In this document: positions 16,721 through 24,911 of the stretch, piece after piece | Layout of the letters: every line of letters starts with the position of its first letter | Numbering within the stretch: the first letter of the stretch is position 1 | Assembly (NCBI RefSeq): GCF_003814705.1 | Contig: NZ_RKRA01000001.1 | Span: 558,001 to 622,000 of the forward strand | Origin: Georgenia muralis | GTDB taxonomy: Bacteria > Actinomycetota > Actinomycetes > Actinomycetales > Actinomycetaceae | Length of the DNA stretch: 64,000 nucleotides | Direction: 5' to 3' | Made by a program: the position numbers and the translations under genes | Notes under the pieces: generated by a model | Seen by the model: only the letters and a program-made list of their open reading frames with translations | Told to the model about the DNA's origin: nothing | Database searches by the model: none

Positions 16721-18301
16721 CCGCCCACTGGCCGCGGCCGCGGCCACCCGCTGGCGGTCCGCCAGCATGTCGGCCGCGGTGAGGGCCACGCCGTGGCGCC
16801 GCAGCGCGTGGACGGCGGAGAGCCGTTCACCGGCGGGCAGCAGGCCGAGTGCGGAGCGCAGGGACCCGGGGACGCCCTGGCTGTGCGGCGAGCGCGTGAC
16901 CACCTGACGAACCAGCTCCTCCAGCGTGCCGGTACGGCGTGGGGGGACCCGGAGCGTGATCTCGGGTGACGAGCGCGCGGCGTGGGCGTAGACCCGTCTC
17001 GCCTCGGTCTGCCAGACGTCCGCCCCGTGTCGGTCGAGGATCGACGCCCGGATCGCGTCGCCCGCCTGGTGGCGGGCTGGTGCCTCGTCGACGAGCAGCG
17101 ACAGCTCCTGGCGCAGTCCGTCGGGAGTCGTGGGACGCGACATCGCCTCGTCGACGCCTTCGGTGTCGGCTCCCAGGACGTCGCACCCCTCGGGGTGCCC
17201 CCGGTAGGTGACGACCGGGTTGCCGAGGGTTCCGGACTCCAGCAGGGACGTGAGGGAGGCGAAGGGGAAGGAGTCGAGATACACGTCCGCCGCCTGGTGG
17301 AGGAGCCCCACGTGCGGCAGCGGGCCCAGGGCGCGCACCCGGCCGTGGGTCAGCCGCGCCGCGCGCGCCCACTCCCCTTCCGGTGCCGGCCCCGCGGCGA
17401 GCAGGCGGGCGTGTCGGTTCCGCAGGAAGACGGGCAGGACCATCTCGACCAGACTCGGTCCGCCGACGGGCTCGTACTTCGACGCGTCGGCTGCGGTCAG
17501 GACCAGCACGTCCGTCGGGTCGATGCCCAGCTGCCGTTTCGCGGCCTCCCGGCTCATGGTGCGGGCGGGTGTCTCCAGGGGACGCATGCCCATGACGATC
17601 CGCGACGGCTCGACGCCCCTGCGCCGGACCGCCAGGGCGGCTCCGCTGCGGCGCATGCTCAGCAGGGTCTGGGCGATCGAGACGCCGACCCAGAAGACGT
17701 GGTCCGCCTGGTCGACGAGGACCACAGGTGCCACGGACGTGCCCTGATCCGCCAGCGCGAGGACCGGGACGACGTCACCCGGATGGGCGTGGACGAGGAC
17801 GACGTCGGCACGTGCGGCTGCGCGCCTGAGCGCGAGGGCGCGGCCGAGGATGCCGCCGGGCATCGTGTCGGCCCGGACGATCCTCAGGACCCCGTCCCGC
17901 CTGCGGGCGTCCAGCTTCTCGGGCAGGGGGGTGGTCAGCTGGCGGGTGAGGAGGAGGACGTGCCGTCTGCCCCTGTCCTGGTCCGCCCAGCTCGCGATGT
18001 ACTGGGTCGAACCCCCGCTCTGGTAGGCCTGGGTGGCGACGTGGAGCACGGTGCCCGGGTCGGACGTCCGTGCCACCTCCACGCGCGTCCGGGGCAGCCG
18101 ACGGCCGACGTCGATGAGCAGCTGCTCGAGCTCGGCGCTGGCGAAGATGCCGGACGGGTTGAGCCACGCGTGGTGCGCGGCGACCTGGCACGACGCCGCC
18201 GCGGCCGCGAGCCGCCCCTGGTCGAGCAGCGTGCGCGCCGATACGAGGAGGTGGGCGAAGGCGACGTGGTCCCGGTCGAGGCCGTCGCGCGATCCGGTCA
18301 C
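16547..18301 (-). CDS. Glycosyltransferase with GT-B fold
   Basis: A 584-residue protein. The middle, VLHVATQAYQSGGSTQYIASW, looks like the N-terminal half of GT4-type enzymes. VLVLTAADASKYEPVGG...LLAAGP through LHQAADVYLDSFPFASLTSLLE...GNPVVTYRGHP is the C-terminal nucleotide-sugar-binding half with its acidic residues. Residues 1-80 are a helical, TPR-like start. The last about 60 residues are Gly/Gln/Arg-rich and antisense to the neighbouring gene, so their functional value is doubtful. The GTG at 18301 overlaps the flippase stop by 4 bases (GTGA), which fixes the start. It is the final gene of the long minus-strand operon. Confidence 0.75.
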   Translation of the reverse strand: MTGSRDGLDRDHVAFAHLLVSARTLLDQGRLAAAAASCQVAAHHAWLNPSGIFASAELEQLLIDVGRRLPRTRVEVARTSDPGTVLHVATQAYQSGGSTQYIASWADQDRGRRHVLLLTRQLTTPLPEKLDARRRDGVLRIVRADTMPGGILGRALALRRAAARADVVLVHAHPGDVVPVLALADQGTSVAPVVLVDQADHVFWVGVSIAQTLLSMRRSGAALAVRRRGVEPSRIVMGMRPLETPARTMSREAAKRQLGIDPTDVLVLTAADASKYEPVGGPSLVEMVLPVFLRNRHARLLAAGPAPEGEWARAARLTHGRVRALGPLPHVGLLHQAADVYLDSFPFASLTSLLESGTLGNPVVTYRGHPEGCDVLGADTEGVDEAMSRPTTPDGLRQELSLLVDEAPARHQAGDAIRASILDRHGADVWQTEARRVYAHAARSSPEITLRVPPRRTGTLEELVRQVVTRSPHSQGVPGSLRSALGLLPAGERLSAVHALRRHGVALTAADMLADRQRVAAAAASGRLRPHGAPGRQQGTSPATSPPGQLDLGQRAGGEPQAGVLLEPQPEREAFQGRDEDSQV

Positions 18302-19851
18302 ACGGTCACCTCCTCCTGGTCGGGGGACGCGACGGAGCGCAGCCGGAGGAGCGCGCCCCGGTCCAGCCACAGCAGCACGGCCATGACGACCGCCGCCCCG
18401 CCGGCGGCCGTGAGGGACGCCGCGGCCGGCGCCATCGTCGTCGTCGCCGCCCAGGCTCCGGCACCACCGAGCGCCGACACCGCTGCGGGCAGCGCCAGGC
18501 GCCTGAGTGCAGCAACGGAGGTGATGCCCGCCCGCTGCAGGTGGAAGAGGTACAGCGGCAGGAGAACGAGCGCCGCGGTGGCGGCCTGCGCCAGCGCGAC
18601 ACCGCGGATACCGTCCGCCACCGCGCCGAGGAGCTGCGCCGGCAGGACCACCAGCAATGACAGGACCTGGATCCTCAGGAGGACGCCGGAGGCGCCGGCG
18701 ATCACGAGGTAGTCGTAGGCGAGCTCGAAGACGATCCGGAACGCGGCGAAGAAGGCGAGCCACACGAGCGCGGCGGCAGCCGGCGCCCATACGTCCCCGT
18801 AGACGAAGGGCACCACGGCCGACGCTGCGCCGGCCAGGAGCAGACACACCGGGAATGCCACGGCTGCCACCACACCGAGGATCGCCGTGAACGTCCGGCG
18901 CATCTCGTCAGGATCGTGCTTGAGACGGGCGAAGACGGCCGGAGCGACCGACCGCAGCGGCTGCGAGAACACGTTCACGGGCCAACTGGACAGGTTCGCG
19001 GCGAGGACGTAGAAGCCCAGCGCCGTCGATCCCAGCATGCCGCCGACCACGAGCTGGTCGGCGTTGCCCAGCGCGAAGACGATGACGCTGGCACCGGCGA
19101 GCGGCAGGCCGAACTGGAGGAGCGGTCGGACGTGGGTCCGGTCGAGGCCCAGTCGGAACGGGAAGGGCGAGAGCACGAGGAAGAGCACCGCGGAGGCGAG
19201 CGCACCCGCCAGGCGGCCGACAGCGAGGCTCATCGCCCCCGTGCCGGTCAGCGCCAGCGTCAGCGAGACCAGCGCACCGAGCCACACGCCCACCTGGTCG
19301 ATGAGCATCTTCCGGCGCTGGAGGAACTGTCGCTGCATCACCATCGCGGGGGTCGCGACCACGCCGCTGACCACGACGGCGACCGCCAGGAGTCGCACCA
19401 CCGGGGTGGCGCCCGGGTCGCCCATCTCACGGGCGAACGCAGGTGCCGCGGCGAAGGCGATCCCGAACACGGCCAGACTGCTCACCACCGAGATGGTCGA
19501 GACCGTCGGGGCGATCAGGCGCGGGTCACCGGCCCACCGCACGATCGCCAGGCTCACGCCGAGCTCGTTGAGGCTCAGGGCCGCCGTGAGGGCGACCAGC
19601 GCGACGGCGAAGGTGCCGAACTCCTCCGGGCCGAGAAGGCGTGCCAGCACGATGCCGATGGCCAGGGTCCCGATCCGAGACGCCACCGTGTTCGCGAAGC
19701 TCCAGGCCAGCGCCCTGGGCGCCCGACCTACATCCTCCGGCGTCCCGGTCGCTCCGGCACGGGCTCGTCCTGAGGCGCGGTCCGCCCGCTCACCGCCCGC
19801 GGTCTCCCGTGGACGATCCCGGTGCGCGGCCCGGTGACGACGCCGGCTCAT
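18298..19851 (-). CDS. Polysaccharide flippase (Wzx/RfbX, MOP superfamily)
   Basis: A 517-residue protein with about 12-14 membrane helices after a polar, Arg-rich N-terminal extension of some 45 residues. ALAWSFANTVASRIGTLAIGIVLARLLGPEEFGTFAVALV is the standard opening of the Polysacc_synt family, and NADQLVVGGMLGSTALGFYVLAANLSSWP is the mid-protein consensus. It should translocate undecaprenol-linked repeat units across the membrane to the Wzy-like polymerase. The ATG at 19851 lies 9 bases after the preceding gene's stop, with AGGACG upstream; internal starts near residue 45 cannot be excluded. It is translationally coupled to the downstream glycosyltransferase. Confidence 0.9.
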   Translation of the reverse strand: MSRRRHRAAHRDRPRETAGGERADRASGRARAGATGTPEDVGRAPRALAWSFANTVASRIGTLAIGIVLARLLGPEEFGTFAVALVALTAALSLNELGVSLAIVRWAGDPRLIAPTVSTISVVSSLAVFGIAFAAAPAFAREMGDPGATPVVRLLAVAVVVSGVVATPAMVMQRQFLQRRKMLIDQVGVWLGALVSLTLALTGTGAMSLAVGRLAGALASAVLFLVLSPFPFRLGLDRTHVRPLLQFGLPLAGASVIVFALGNADQLVVGGMLGSTALGFYVLAANLSSWPVNVFSQPLRSVAPAVFARLKHDPDEMRRTFTAILGVVAAVAFPVCLLLAGAASAVVPFVYGDVWAPAAAALVWLAFFAAFRIVFELAYDYLVIAGASGVLLRIQVLSLLVVLPAQLLGAVADGIRGVALAQAATAALVLLPLYLFHLQRAGITSVAALRRLALPAAVSALGGAGAWAATTTMAPAAASLTAAGGAAVVMAVLLWLDRGALLRLRSVASPDQEEVTV

Positions 19852-19860
19852 CCCTGCGTC

Positions 19861-20997
19861 CTATCCGCGGGCCCGGGCCATGGCCGGCCGTGGGCCGGGC
19901 ACGGCGCTCTGCAGTGCCGCCACCACGAGGTCCTGCTGCTCGTCCGTGAGGTGCGGGTAGAGGGGCAGCGAGAGGATCGCGCCCGCTGCCCGCTCGGCCA
20001 CGGGGAAGGAGCCCGGACCGAGCCCGAGGTGCGAGTAGGCGCGGGTGAGGTGCAGCGGAGTGGGGTAGTGGATGCCGGCGCCGACGCCGGCACCCTGGAG
20101 CTCGCCGAGGATCCTGTCCCGGTCGGCCACGCGCACCACGTACAGGTGCCAGACGTCTTCGTTCCCTGGCGCAGAGGCGGGCGTGCGTACCCCCGCCGTC
20201 CCCGCGAGGAGGCTGGTGTACCGCTGCGCGGCGGCTCGGCGACGGCCGTTCCACCTCTCGAGCCGCGTGAGCTTTGCCCGCAGCACCACCGCCTGGACCG
20301 TGTCCAGGCGCGAGTTGAACCCCACCACCTCGTGGTCGTACTTCGTGCGGGAGCCGTGTGCGGCGAGCACCCGGACCCGGTCGGCGATCGTGGGGTCGTC
20401 GGTGGTCACCGCACCCGCGTCGCCGGCGGCACCGAGGTTCTTGCCCGGGTAGAAGCTCGTCGCCGCGGCGGCACCGATGTGGCCCGCGGCGCGGCCGAGC
20501 TGCCGGGCGCCCTGGGCCTGGGCGGCGTCCTCGACCACCGGCAGACCCGCTTGCGCCGCGAGCGCCGTCACCGCCTCCATGGGGGCCACCTGACCGAAGA
20601 GGTGCACGGGCACCACCGCCTGGGTCCGGGTGGTCAGGGCCCGCTCGACGGCGGCGGGGTCGATGAGCAGGTGGTCCTCGTCGACGTCCACCAGGACGGG
20701 CCTGGCCCCGATGCGCGAGACCGCCTCGGCGGTGGCGATAAAGGTGTTGGCCGGGAGGACGACCTCGCCCCCCGTGGTGACCCCCACCGCCCGCAGCGCC
20801 AGCTCCAGGGCGTCGGTGCCGTTGGCCACGCCGACGCAGTGGGCCGCGTTCACGAAGGCGGCGTACTCCGCCTCGAACTTCGCGACGGCAGGCCCTCCGA
20901 TGAAGGCGGCCGTCGCGAGGACCTCGCGCAGCCCGGCGTCCACCTCCTCGGCGACCTCCCTGTGCTGCGCGGCGATGTCGACCAGGGGCACTCTCAT
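19861..20997 (-). CDS. DegT/DnrJ/EryC1-type sugar aminotransferase (first of two)
   Basis: A 378-residue PLP enzyme that transfers an amino group from glutamate to a keto-sugar nucleotide. Visible signatures: FIGGPAVAKFE, GVANGTDALELALRA, VLPANTFIATAEAV, VVEDAAQAQGA (PLP-phosphate region Asp) and FYPGKNLGAAGDAGA with the Schiff-base Lys. HYPTPLHLTRAY near the C-terminus is like FdtB/QdtB/WecE-type enzymes acting on dTDP- or UDP-3-keto sugars. The ATG overlaps the acyltransferase stop by 4 bases (ATGA). Next to the acyltransferase it suggests an N-acylated amino sugar, such as a 3- or 4-acylamino sugar. Confidence 0.9.
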   Translation of the reverse strand: MRVPLVDIAAQHREVAEEVDAGLREVLATAAFIGGPAVAKFEAEYAAFVNAAHCVGVANGTDALELALRAVGVTTGGEVVLPANTFIATAEAVSRIGARPVLVDVDEDHLLIDPAAVERALTTRTQAVVPVHLFGQVAPMEAVTALAAQAGLPVVEDAAQAQGARQLGRAAGHIGAAAATSFYPGKNLGAAGDAGAVTTDDPTIADRVRVLAAHGSRTKYDHEVVGFNSRLDTVQAVVLRAKLTRLERWNGRRRAAAQRYTSLLAGTAGVRTPASAPGNEDVWHLYVVRVADRDRILGELQGAGVGAGIHYPTPLHLTRAYSHLGLGPGSFPVAERAAGAILSLPLYPHLTDEQQDLVVAALQSAVPGPRPAMARARG

Positions 20998-21695
20998 CGT
21001 CGGGCTCCCTCACGGACGGTCCGGCCGGCCCCGGACGGGTCCGGGCCCGGGGCGCCCGACGTCAGGGGGCCGGCCGGGACGCCCGCCCAGACCTGCCCGG
21101 CCGGCACGTCGCCCAGGACGACGGCGCCCATCCCGATCGTGGCCCCGGGACCGATCTCGACGTGCTCGCGCAGGCACACGTTCATGCCGACGTACGCCCC
21201 CTCGCGCACCGTGACGGACCCCCCGAGACTCGCCCCGGCACAGACCGTGGCGAAGTCGTCGAGCACGTCGTCGTGGGTGAGCGAGGCGTTGGGCATCAGG
21301 ACGACGTGCCTGCCGACGCGCACGTCTGCCGTGATCGCCACCTGCGCCAGCACGACCGATCCTGCCCCGATGGTGCAGCCCGGGGGGACGTCGACGCTCG
21401 GGTGCTTGACGACCGCGTACCGGGAGTCCTGCACCCCCGCGGACGCCAGCCGGTCCGCAAGCGATCGCCGCACGACGCCGCGACCGGCGCACAGCACGAG
21501 CATGGCGCCGGGGTGCCGGTCCACCTCCGCCGGCCCGCCGAGCACCGGGACGCCGTCGAGCTCGGTCCCGTGCGTCGCGGGGTCGTCGTCGAGGACGCCG
21601 ACGAGCTCGTGGCTCCCACTGGAGCGCACCAGGGCGATGACCTCCCGGGCCAGGCCACTCGCAGCCACCAGCAGCAGATCGGGCCGGCTCCTCAC
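20994..21695 (-). CDS. PglD/NeuD-type sugar O- or N-acyltransferase
   Basis: A 233-residue left-handed beta-helix enzyme. Residues 1-80 form the Rossmann-like PglD N-terminal domain (DLLLVAASGLAREVIALV ... VGVLDDDPATHG). Residues about 95-215 hold hexapeptide repeats (CTIGAGSVVLAQVAIT, VRVGRHVVLMPNASLTHDD, EIGPGATIGMGAVVLGDV, WAGVPAG). These enzymes move an acetyl or other acyl group from CoA to an amino sugar; the conserved His is in SLTHDDVLDD. The GTG at 21695 overlaps the upstream DegT stop by 4 bases, and its own stop overlaps the next DegT start. Coupling with both aminotransferases points to acylation of their product. Confidence 0.88.
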   Translation of the reverse strand: MRSRPDLLLVAASGLAREVIALVRSSGSHELVGVLDDDPATHGTELDGVPVLGGPAEVDRHPGAMLVLCAGRGVVRRSLADRLASAGVQDSRYAVVKHPSVDVPPGCTIGAGSVVLAQVAITADVRVGRHVVLMPNASLTHDDVLDDFATVCAGASLGGSVTVREGAYVGMNVCLREHVEIGPGATIGMGAVVLGDVPAGQVWAGVPAGPLTSGAPGPDPSGAGRTVREGARR

Positions 21696-22834
21696 GGTCG
21701 CACCCCCGCGGGGACGGACGTGAGGACGTCGAGGACGCGCGACTGCTCGTCGTCGGTCATCTCGTGGAAGAGCGGCAGGATCAGGGTGGAGTCGGTCAGT
21801 CGCTCCGTCACCGGCAGCGGTGCGTGCGGGTACCCCGCGTAGGCCGGCTGGCGATGGGCCGCCATGATGCCCCGCCGGGCGGAGATGTCGGCCCGCGCAA
21901 GCCTGGCGAGGACCTCCTCGCGGTCGATCCCCCGCTCGGGCGCGACCTCGAGCCAGTACGACTGGAAGTTCGTCTCCCCCCACGGCGGGTCGGCCACCGG
22001 ACGCAGCCCAGGCGTGCCGGCGAGGGCGTCGGTGTAACGACGGGCGAGCTCGCGCCGTCGCCGCACGATCTCGGGCAGCCGGCCGAGCTGAACGAGACCG
22101 ACGGCAGCCTGCAGGTCCGTCATCCGGTAGTTCCAGCCGACCTCGGCGTACTCCTCGGCTGGTGCGAGCACGCTGGCGTGCCGGGCCGAGGCCGAGATGG
22201 TCATCGCGTGCTCGCGCAAGGTCCGGGCCCGCGCCGCCCAGTCCTCGCGTGCCGTCGTGATCATTCCGCCCTCACCGGTGGTGAGGACCTTGCGGGGGTG
22301 GAAGGACCATGCGGAGATGTCGGCGCCGGCACCGACCGGCCGCCCACGGTAGGCCGACCCCACGGCACAGGCGGCGTCCTCGACCACGACGATCCCGAGC
22401 GGGTCGCACAGAGCGCGCACGTCGTCGAGGTCGACCGGCACGCCGCCCTGGTCGACGACGACCACGGCGCGCGTGCGCTCGCTGAGCACCGGCTCGACCG
22501 TCCCCGCCGTCACGTTGCCCGTCACCGGGTCGACGTCGGCGAAGACCGGTCGCGCACCGGCGTGCACGACGACGTTCGCCGTCGCGATGAACGAGAACGA
22601 GGGGACGACGACCTCGTCGCCGGGACCGATGCCGGCGACGACGAGGGCGAGGTGGAGAGCGGTGGTGCACGAGGAGGTGGCGACAGCGTGCCGTGCCTGC
22701 TGCGCCTCGGCGAAGGCCTCCTCGAACCGGGCGACCCGGGGGCCCTGCGCCACCCAGCCCGACGCGACGACCTCGGCGAGAGCTGCGGCCTCCTCCTGCC
22801 CCAACCAGGGCCGCATCACGTTGATCCGAGTCAT
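21692..22834 (-). CDS. DegT/DnrJ/EryC1-type sugar aminotransferase (second)
   Basis: A 380-residue PLP aminotransferase only distantly like the one at 19861. Signatures: WVAQGPRVARFEEAFAE, ATSSCTTALHLALV, VVVPSFSFIATANVV, VVEDAACAVGSAYRG and WSFHPRKVLTTGEGGM with the PLP Lys. NYRMTDLQAAVGLVQLGRL is typical of PglE/ArnB/PseC-like enzymes that aminate a 4-keto sugar. It is preceded by the epimerase/dehydratase (overlap 22831-22834) and followed by the acyltransferase (21692-21695). The 4-keto substrate would be made by a dehydratase, possibly the neighbour at 22831. Confidence 0.9.
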   Translation of the reverse strand: MTRINVMRPWLGQEEAAALAEVVASGWVAQGPRVARFEEAFAEAQQARHAVATSSCTTALHLALVVAGIGPGDEVVVPSFSFIATANVVVHAGARPVFADVDPVTGNVTAGTVEPVLSERTRAVVVVDQGGVPVDLDDVRALCDPLGIVVVEDAACAVGSAYRGRPVGAGADISAWSFHPRKVLTTGEGGMITTAREDWAARARTLREHAMTISASARHASVLAPAEEYAEVGWNYRMTDLQAAVGLVQLGRLPEIVRRRRELARRYTDALAGTPGLRPVADPPWGETNFQSYWLEVAPERGIDREEVLARLARADISARRGIMAAHRQPAYAGYPHAPLPVTERLTDSTLILPLFHEMTDDEQSRVLDVLTSVPAGVRP

Positions 22835-23826
22835 CGCCGGACCGCCGCTCGTCCCGCAGCGATCGCCTCACGCTGCGGCCGCCACCACTCCACCAGCATC
22901 CGCAGGCCCGCCTCCAGTCCGATCTCCGCCTCGAAGCCGAGCTCCCTCCTGGCGCGAGAGGTGTCGGCGAGGCGCCGGGTGACGCCGTTCACGGCCCGCT
23001 CGGGGCCGATCTCGACGTCGAGGTCGCTGTCCATCGCGCGCAGCAGGGCGCGGGCGAGGTCCAGGAGAGAGGTTTCCCGACCACTCGCGATGTTGTAGGC
23101 ACCTTCTACGACCTGGCTCCCCGCGGCGAGGACGTTGGCGCGGGCGATGTCGGGCACGCAGATGATGTCCATCGTCTGGCTGCCGTCACCGAAGATGACC
23201 GGTGGCAGCCCGTCCGCGATGCGCTCCATCCACCGCACGAGCACCTCGGTGTACAACCCGTGCACGTCCATCCTGGGCCCGTAGACGTTGAAGTACCGCA
23301 GGCTGACGTGGTCGAGGCCGCGCATGGCGCGGAAGCTGCGCAGCAGGCCCTCGCCGAAGGACTTCGCCGCGCCGTAGATCGTGTTGTTATGGTGGTGGTG
23401 GTGGCGCTCGGGCGTGGGGAACTCCTCGGCCAGCCCGTACACCGAGGCGCTCGAGGCGGCGACGATCTTCGACACGCGGTGGTCGGCTGCGGCCTCGACC
23501 ACGTTGTAGGTGCCGTCGACGAGTACCTCCAGTGCGAGCCTGGGGTCCTCCGCGCACTGCGTGATCCGGATCGCGGCCTGGTGGAACACGAGGTCCTTGC
23601 CCCGGGTGAGGTCGTGCACGAGGTCGCGGTCGCGGATGTCGCCGTCGACAAGCTGGACGCGGCCGCTCGCCAACGCATCGGCGAGGTTCTCCCGCCGTCC
23701 GCGGACGAGGTTGTCCACCACGTCGACATGGGCGACGCCCGCGTCCAGGAGATGGTCGACGAGTGTGGAGCCGATGGTCCCGGCGCCGCCGGTGACGAGG
23801 GCGGCCGCTCCGTGCAGCGCAGTCAT
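22831..23826 (-). CDS. NAD-dependent nucleotide-sugar epimerase/dehydratase (extended SDR)
   Basis: A 331-residue extended SDR. The NAD-binding motif is VTGGAGTIGSTLVDHLLDAG, followed by VVDNLVRGRRENL and DGDIRDRDL. The catalytic Tyr/Lys pair is in IYGAAKSFGE, with Ser in AASSASVYG. YFNVYGPRMD is the sugar-binding loop. It should epimerise or dehydrate a UDP- or dTDP-hexose feeding the DegT enzymes. A natural run of five His (residues about 143-147) sits just before the catalytic Tyr, where relatives carry a short polar loop. Both ends overlap neighbours by 4 bases, so it is firmly inside the operon. Confidence 0.9.
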   Translation of the reverse strand: MTALHGAAALVTGGAGTIGSTLVDHLLDAGVAHVDVVDNLVRGRRENLADALASGRVQLVDGDIRDRDLVHDLTRGKDLVFHQAAIRITQCAEDPRLALEVLVDGTYNVVEAAADHRVSKIVAASSASVYGLAEEFPTPERHHHHHNNTIYGAAKSFGEGLLRSFRAMRGLDHVSLRYFNVYGPRMDVHGLYTEVLVRWMERIADGLPPVIFGDGSQTMDIICVPDIARANVLAAGSQVVEGAYNIASGRETSLLDLARALLRAMDSDLDVEIGPERAVNGVTRRLADTSRARRELGFEAEIGLEAGLRMLVEWWRPQREAIAAGRAAVRR

Positions 23827-24890
23827 GCCCGCACCTCCAAGAGCGGGTGGGCCGGCTCCACCTCGACCAGTCCGCCGCCGTGGTCCAGGCTTCGTCGGCT
23901 GGCCTCGAGCACGCCGAGCACCCTCAGGCCCGCGGCGCCGTCCGTCCGTGGGCTGCGCCGCTGCCGGATGCTCGCGGCGAGCTCGGCGACCATCTGGCCG
24001 AGTGCCTCCCGCTCCGGCAGAGCCGGCGCCCACGCGTCGCCGAGCCGGTACGAGACGTTCACGGCTGCCTTCTTCCCGCCGTTCGTGAGCTCGTCGAGCA
24101 CGACGCCGCGGTCGTAGACGGTCAGGCGCTGGTTGGGGTTGAGGTCGTCCCAGACCATCGTTCGTCTGCTTCCCCCGACGACCATCTGCCGGATCTTGGT
24201 GGGACTGAGCCAGTTGACGTGCACGTGGGCGATCGCTCCGCCGGCCAGTGGCAGGGTGAGGTACCCGACGCACGGCTGTCCCGCCCCGATGGGATCCGCC
24301 CCCTGAGCGGCGACACCGCGCGGTACCAGCCCGCCGGGCAGGATGAAGTCCAGAATCGACAGGTCGTGCGGCGCGAGGTCCCAGAACACGTCCACGTCCG
24401 GCTGGACGAGTCCGAGGTTGATGCGGACCGAGTCGACGAACAGGACGTCCCCGAGGGCCCCGGTCGCGATGAGCTCCTGCATCTTCAGGACGACCGGGGT
24501 GTAACAGAAGGTGTGGTCCACCATGAGCACGCGGCCGACCTCGTGCGCGCGTGCCACCATCTCGCGGCCCCTCGCCGACCCGTCGGCGATGGGCTTCTCC
24601 ACGAGGACGTGCTTGCCTGCGTCGAGCGCAGCCAGGGCGAGCGAGGCGTGGGTGCGGGCGGGGGTCGCGATGGCGACCGCGTCGACGTCGTCGCGGGCGA
24701 GCAGCTCGGCGGTGGACGTCATGACCTCCACGGTGCTGCGGGCGCCGACGACCCGCCGGGCACGGTCGGCGTCGAGGTCGCAGACCGCGACGAGGTCCCA
24801 GTCGGGGCTGTTCCGGAAGTTACGGGCCAGGTTCGGCCCCCAGTAGCCTGCTCCGACGACGGCGGCGCGCAGCGGTTCGTCCTGAGTCAT
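23823..24890 (-). CDS. Gfo/Idh/MocA-family oxidoreductase (WbpB-like)
   Basis: A 355-residue enzyme with an N-terminal NAD fold (AAVVGAGYWGPNLARNFR, VCDLDADRARR, VAIATPARTHASLALAAL) and the family hallmark EKPIADG, whose Lys takes part in catalysis. The C-terminal alpha/beta domain holds DLAPHDLSILDFIL, which contains the catalytic His. In polysaccharide loci, members such as WbpB oxidise the 3-position of a UDP-sugar before DegT transamination. The ATG at 24890 has GAGGAGAG upstream and lies 21 bases after the giant gene's stop; an ATG seven codons earlier is less likely. Together with the DegT and acyltransferase genes it supports synthesis of a 3-acylamino sugar or a relative. Confidence 0.88.
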   Translation of the reverse strand: MTQDEPLRAAVVGAGYWGPNLARNFRNSPDWDLVAVCDLDADRARRVVGARSTVEVMTSTAELLARDDVDAVAIATPARTHASLALAALDAGKHVLVEKPIADGSARGREMVARAHEVGRVLMVDHTFCYTPVVLKMQELIATGALGDVLFVDSVRINLGLVQPDVDVFWDLAPHDLSILDFILPGGLVPRGVAAQGADPIGAGQPCVGYLTLPLAGGAIAHVHVNWLSPTKIRQMVVGGSRRTMVWDDLNPNQRLTVYDRGVVLDELTNGGKKAAVNVSYRLGDAWAPALPEREALGQMVAELAASIRQRRSPRTDGAAGLRVLGVLEASRRSLDHGGGLVEVEPAHPLLEVRA

Positions 24891-24911
24891 GGTCTCTCCT
24901 CGCTCCGGCAC

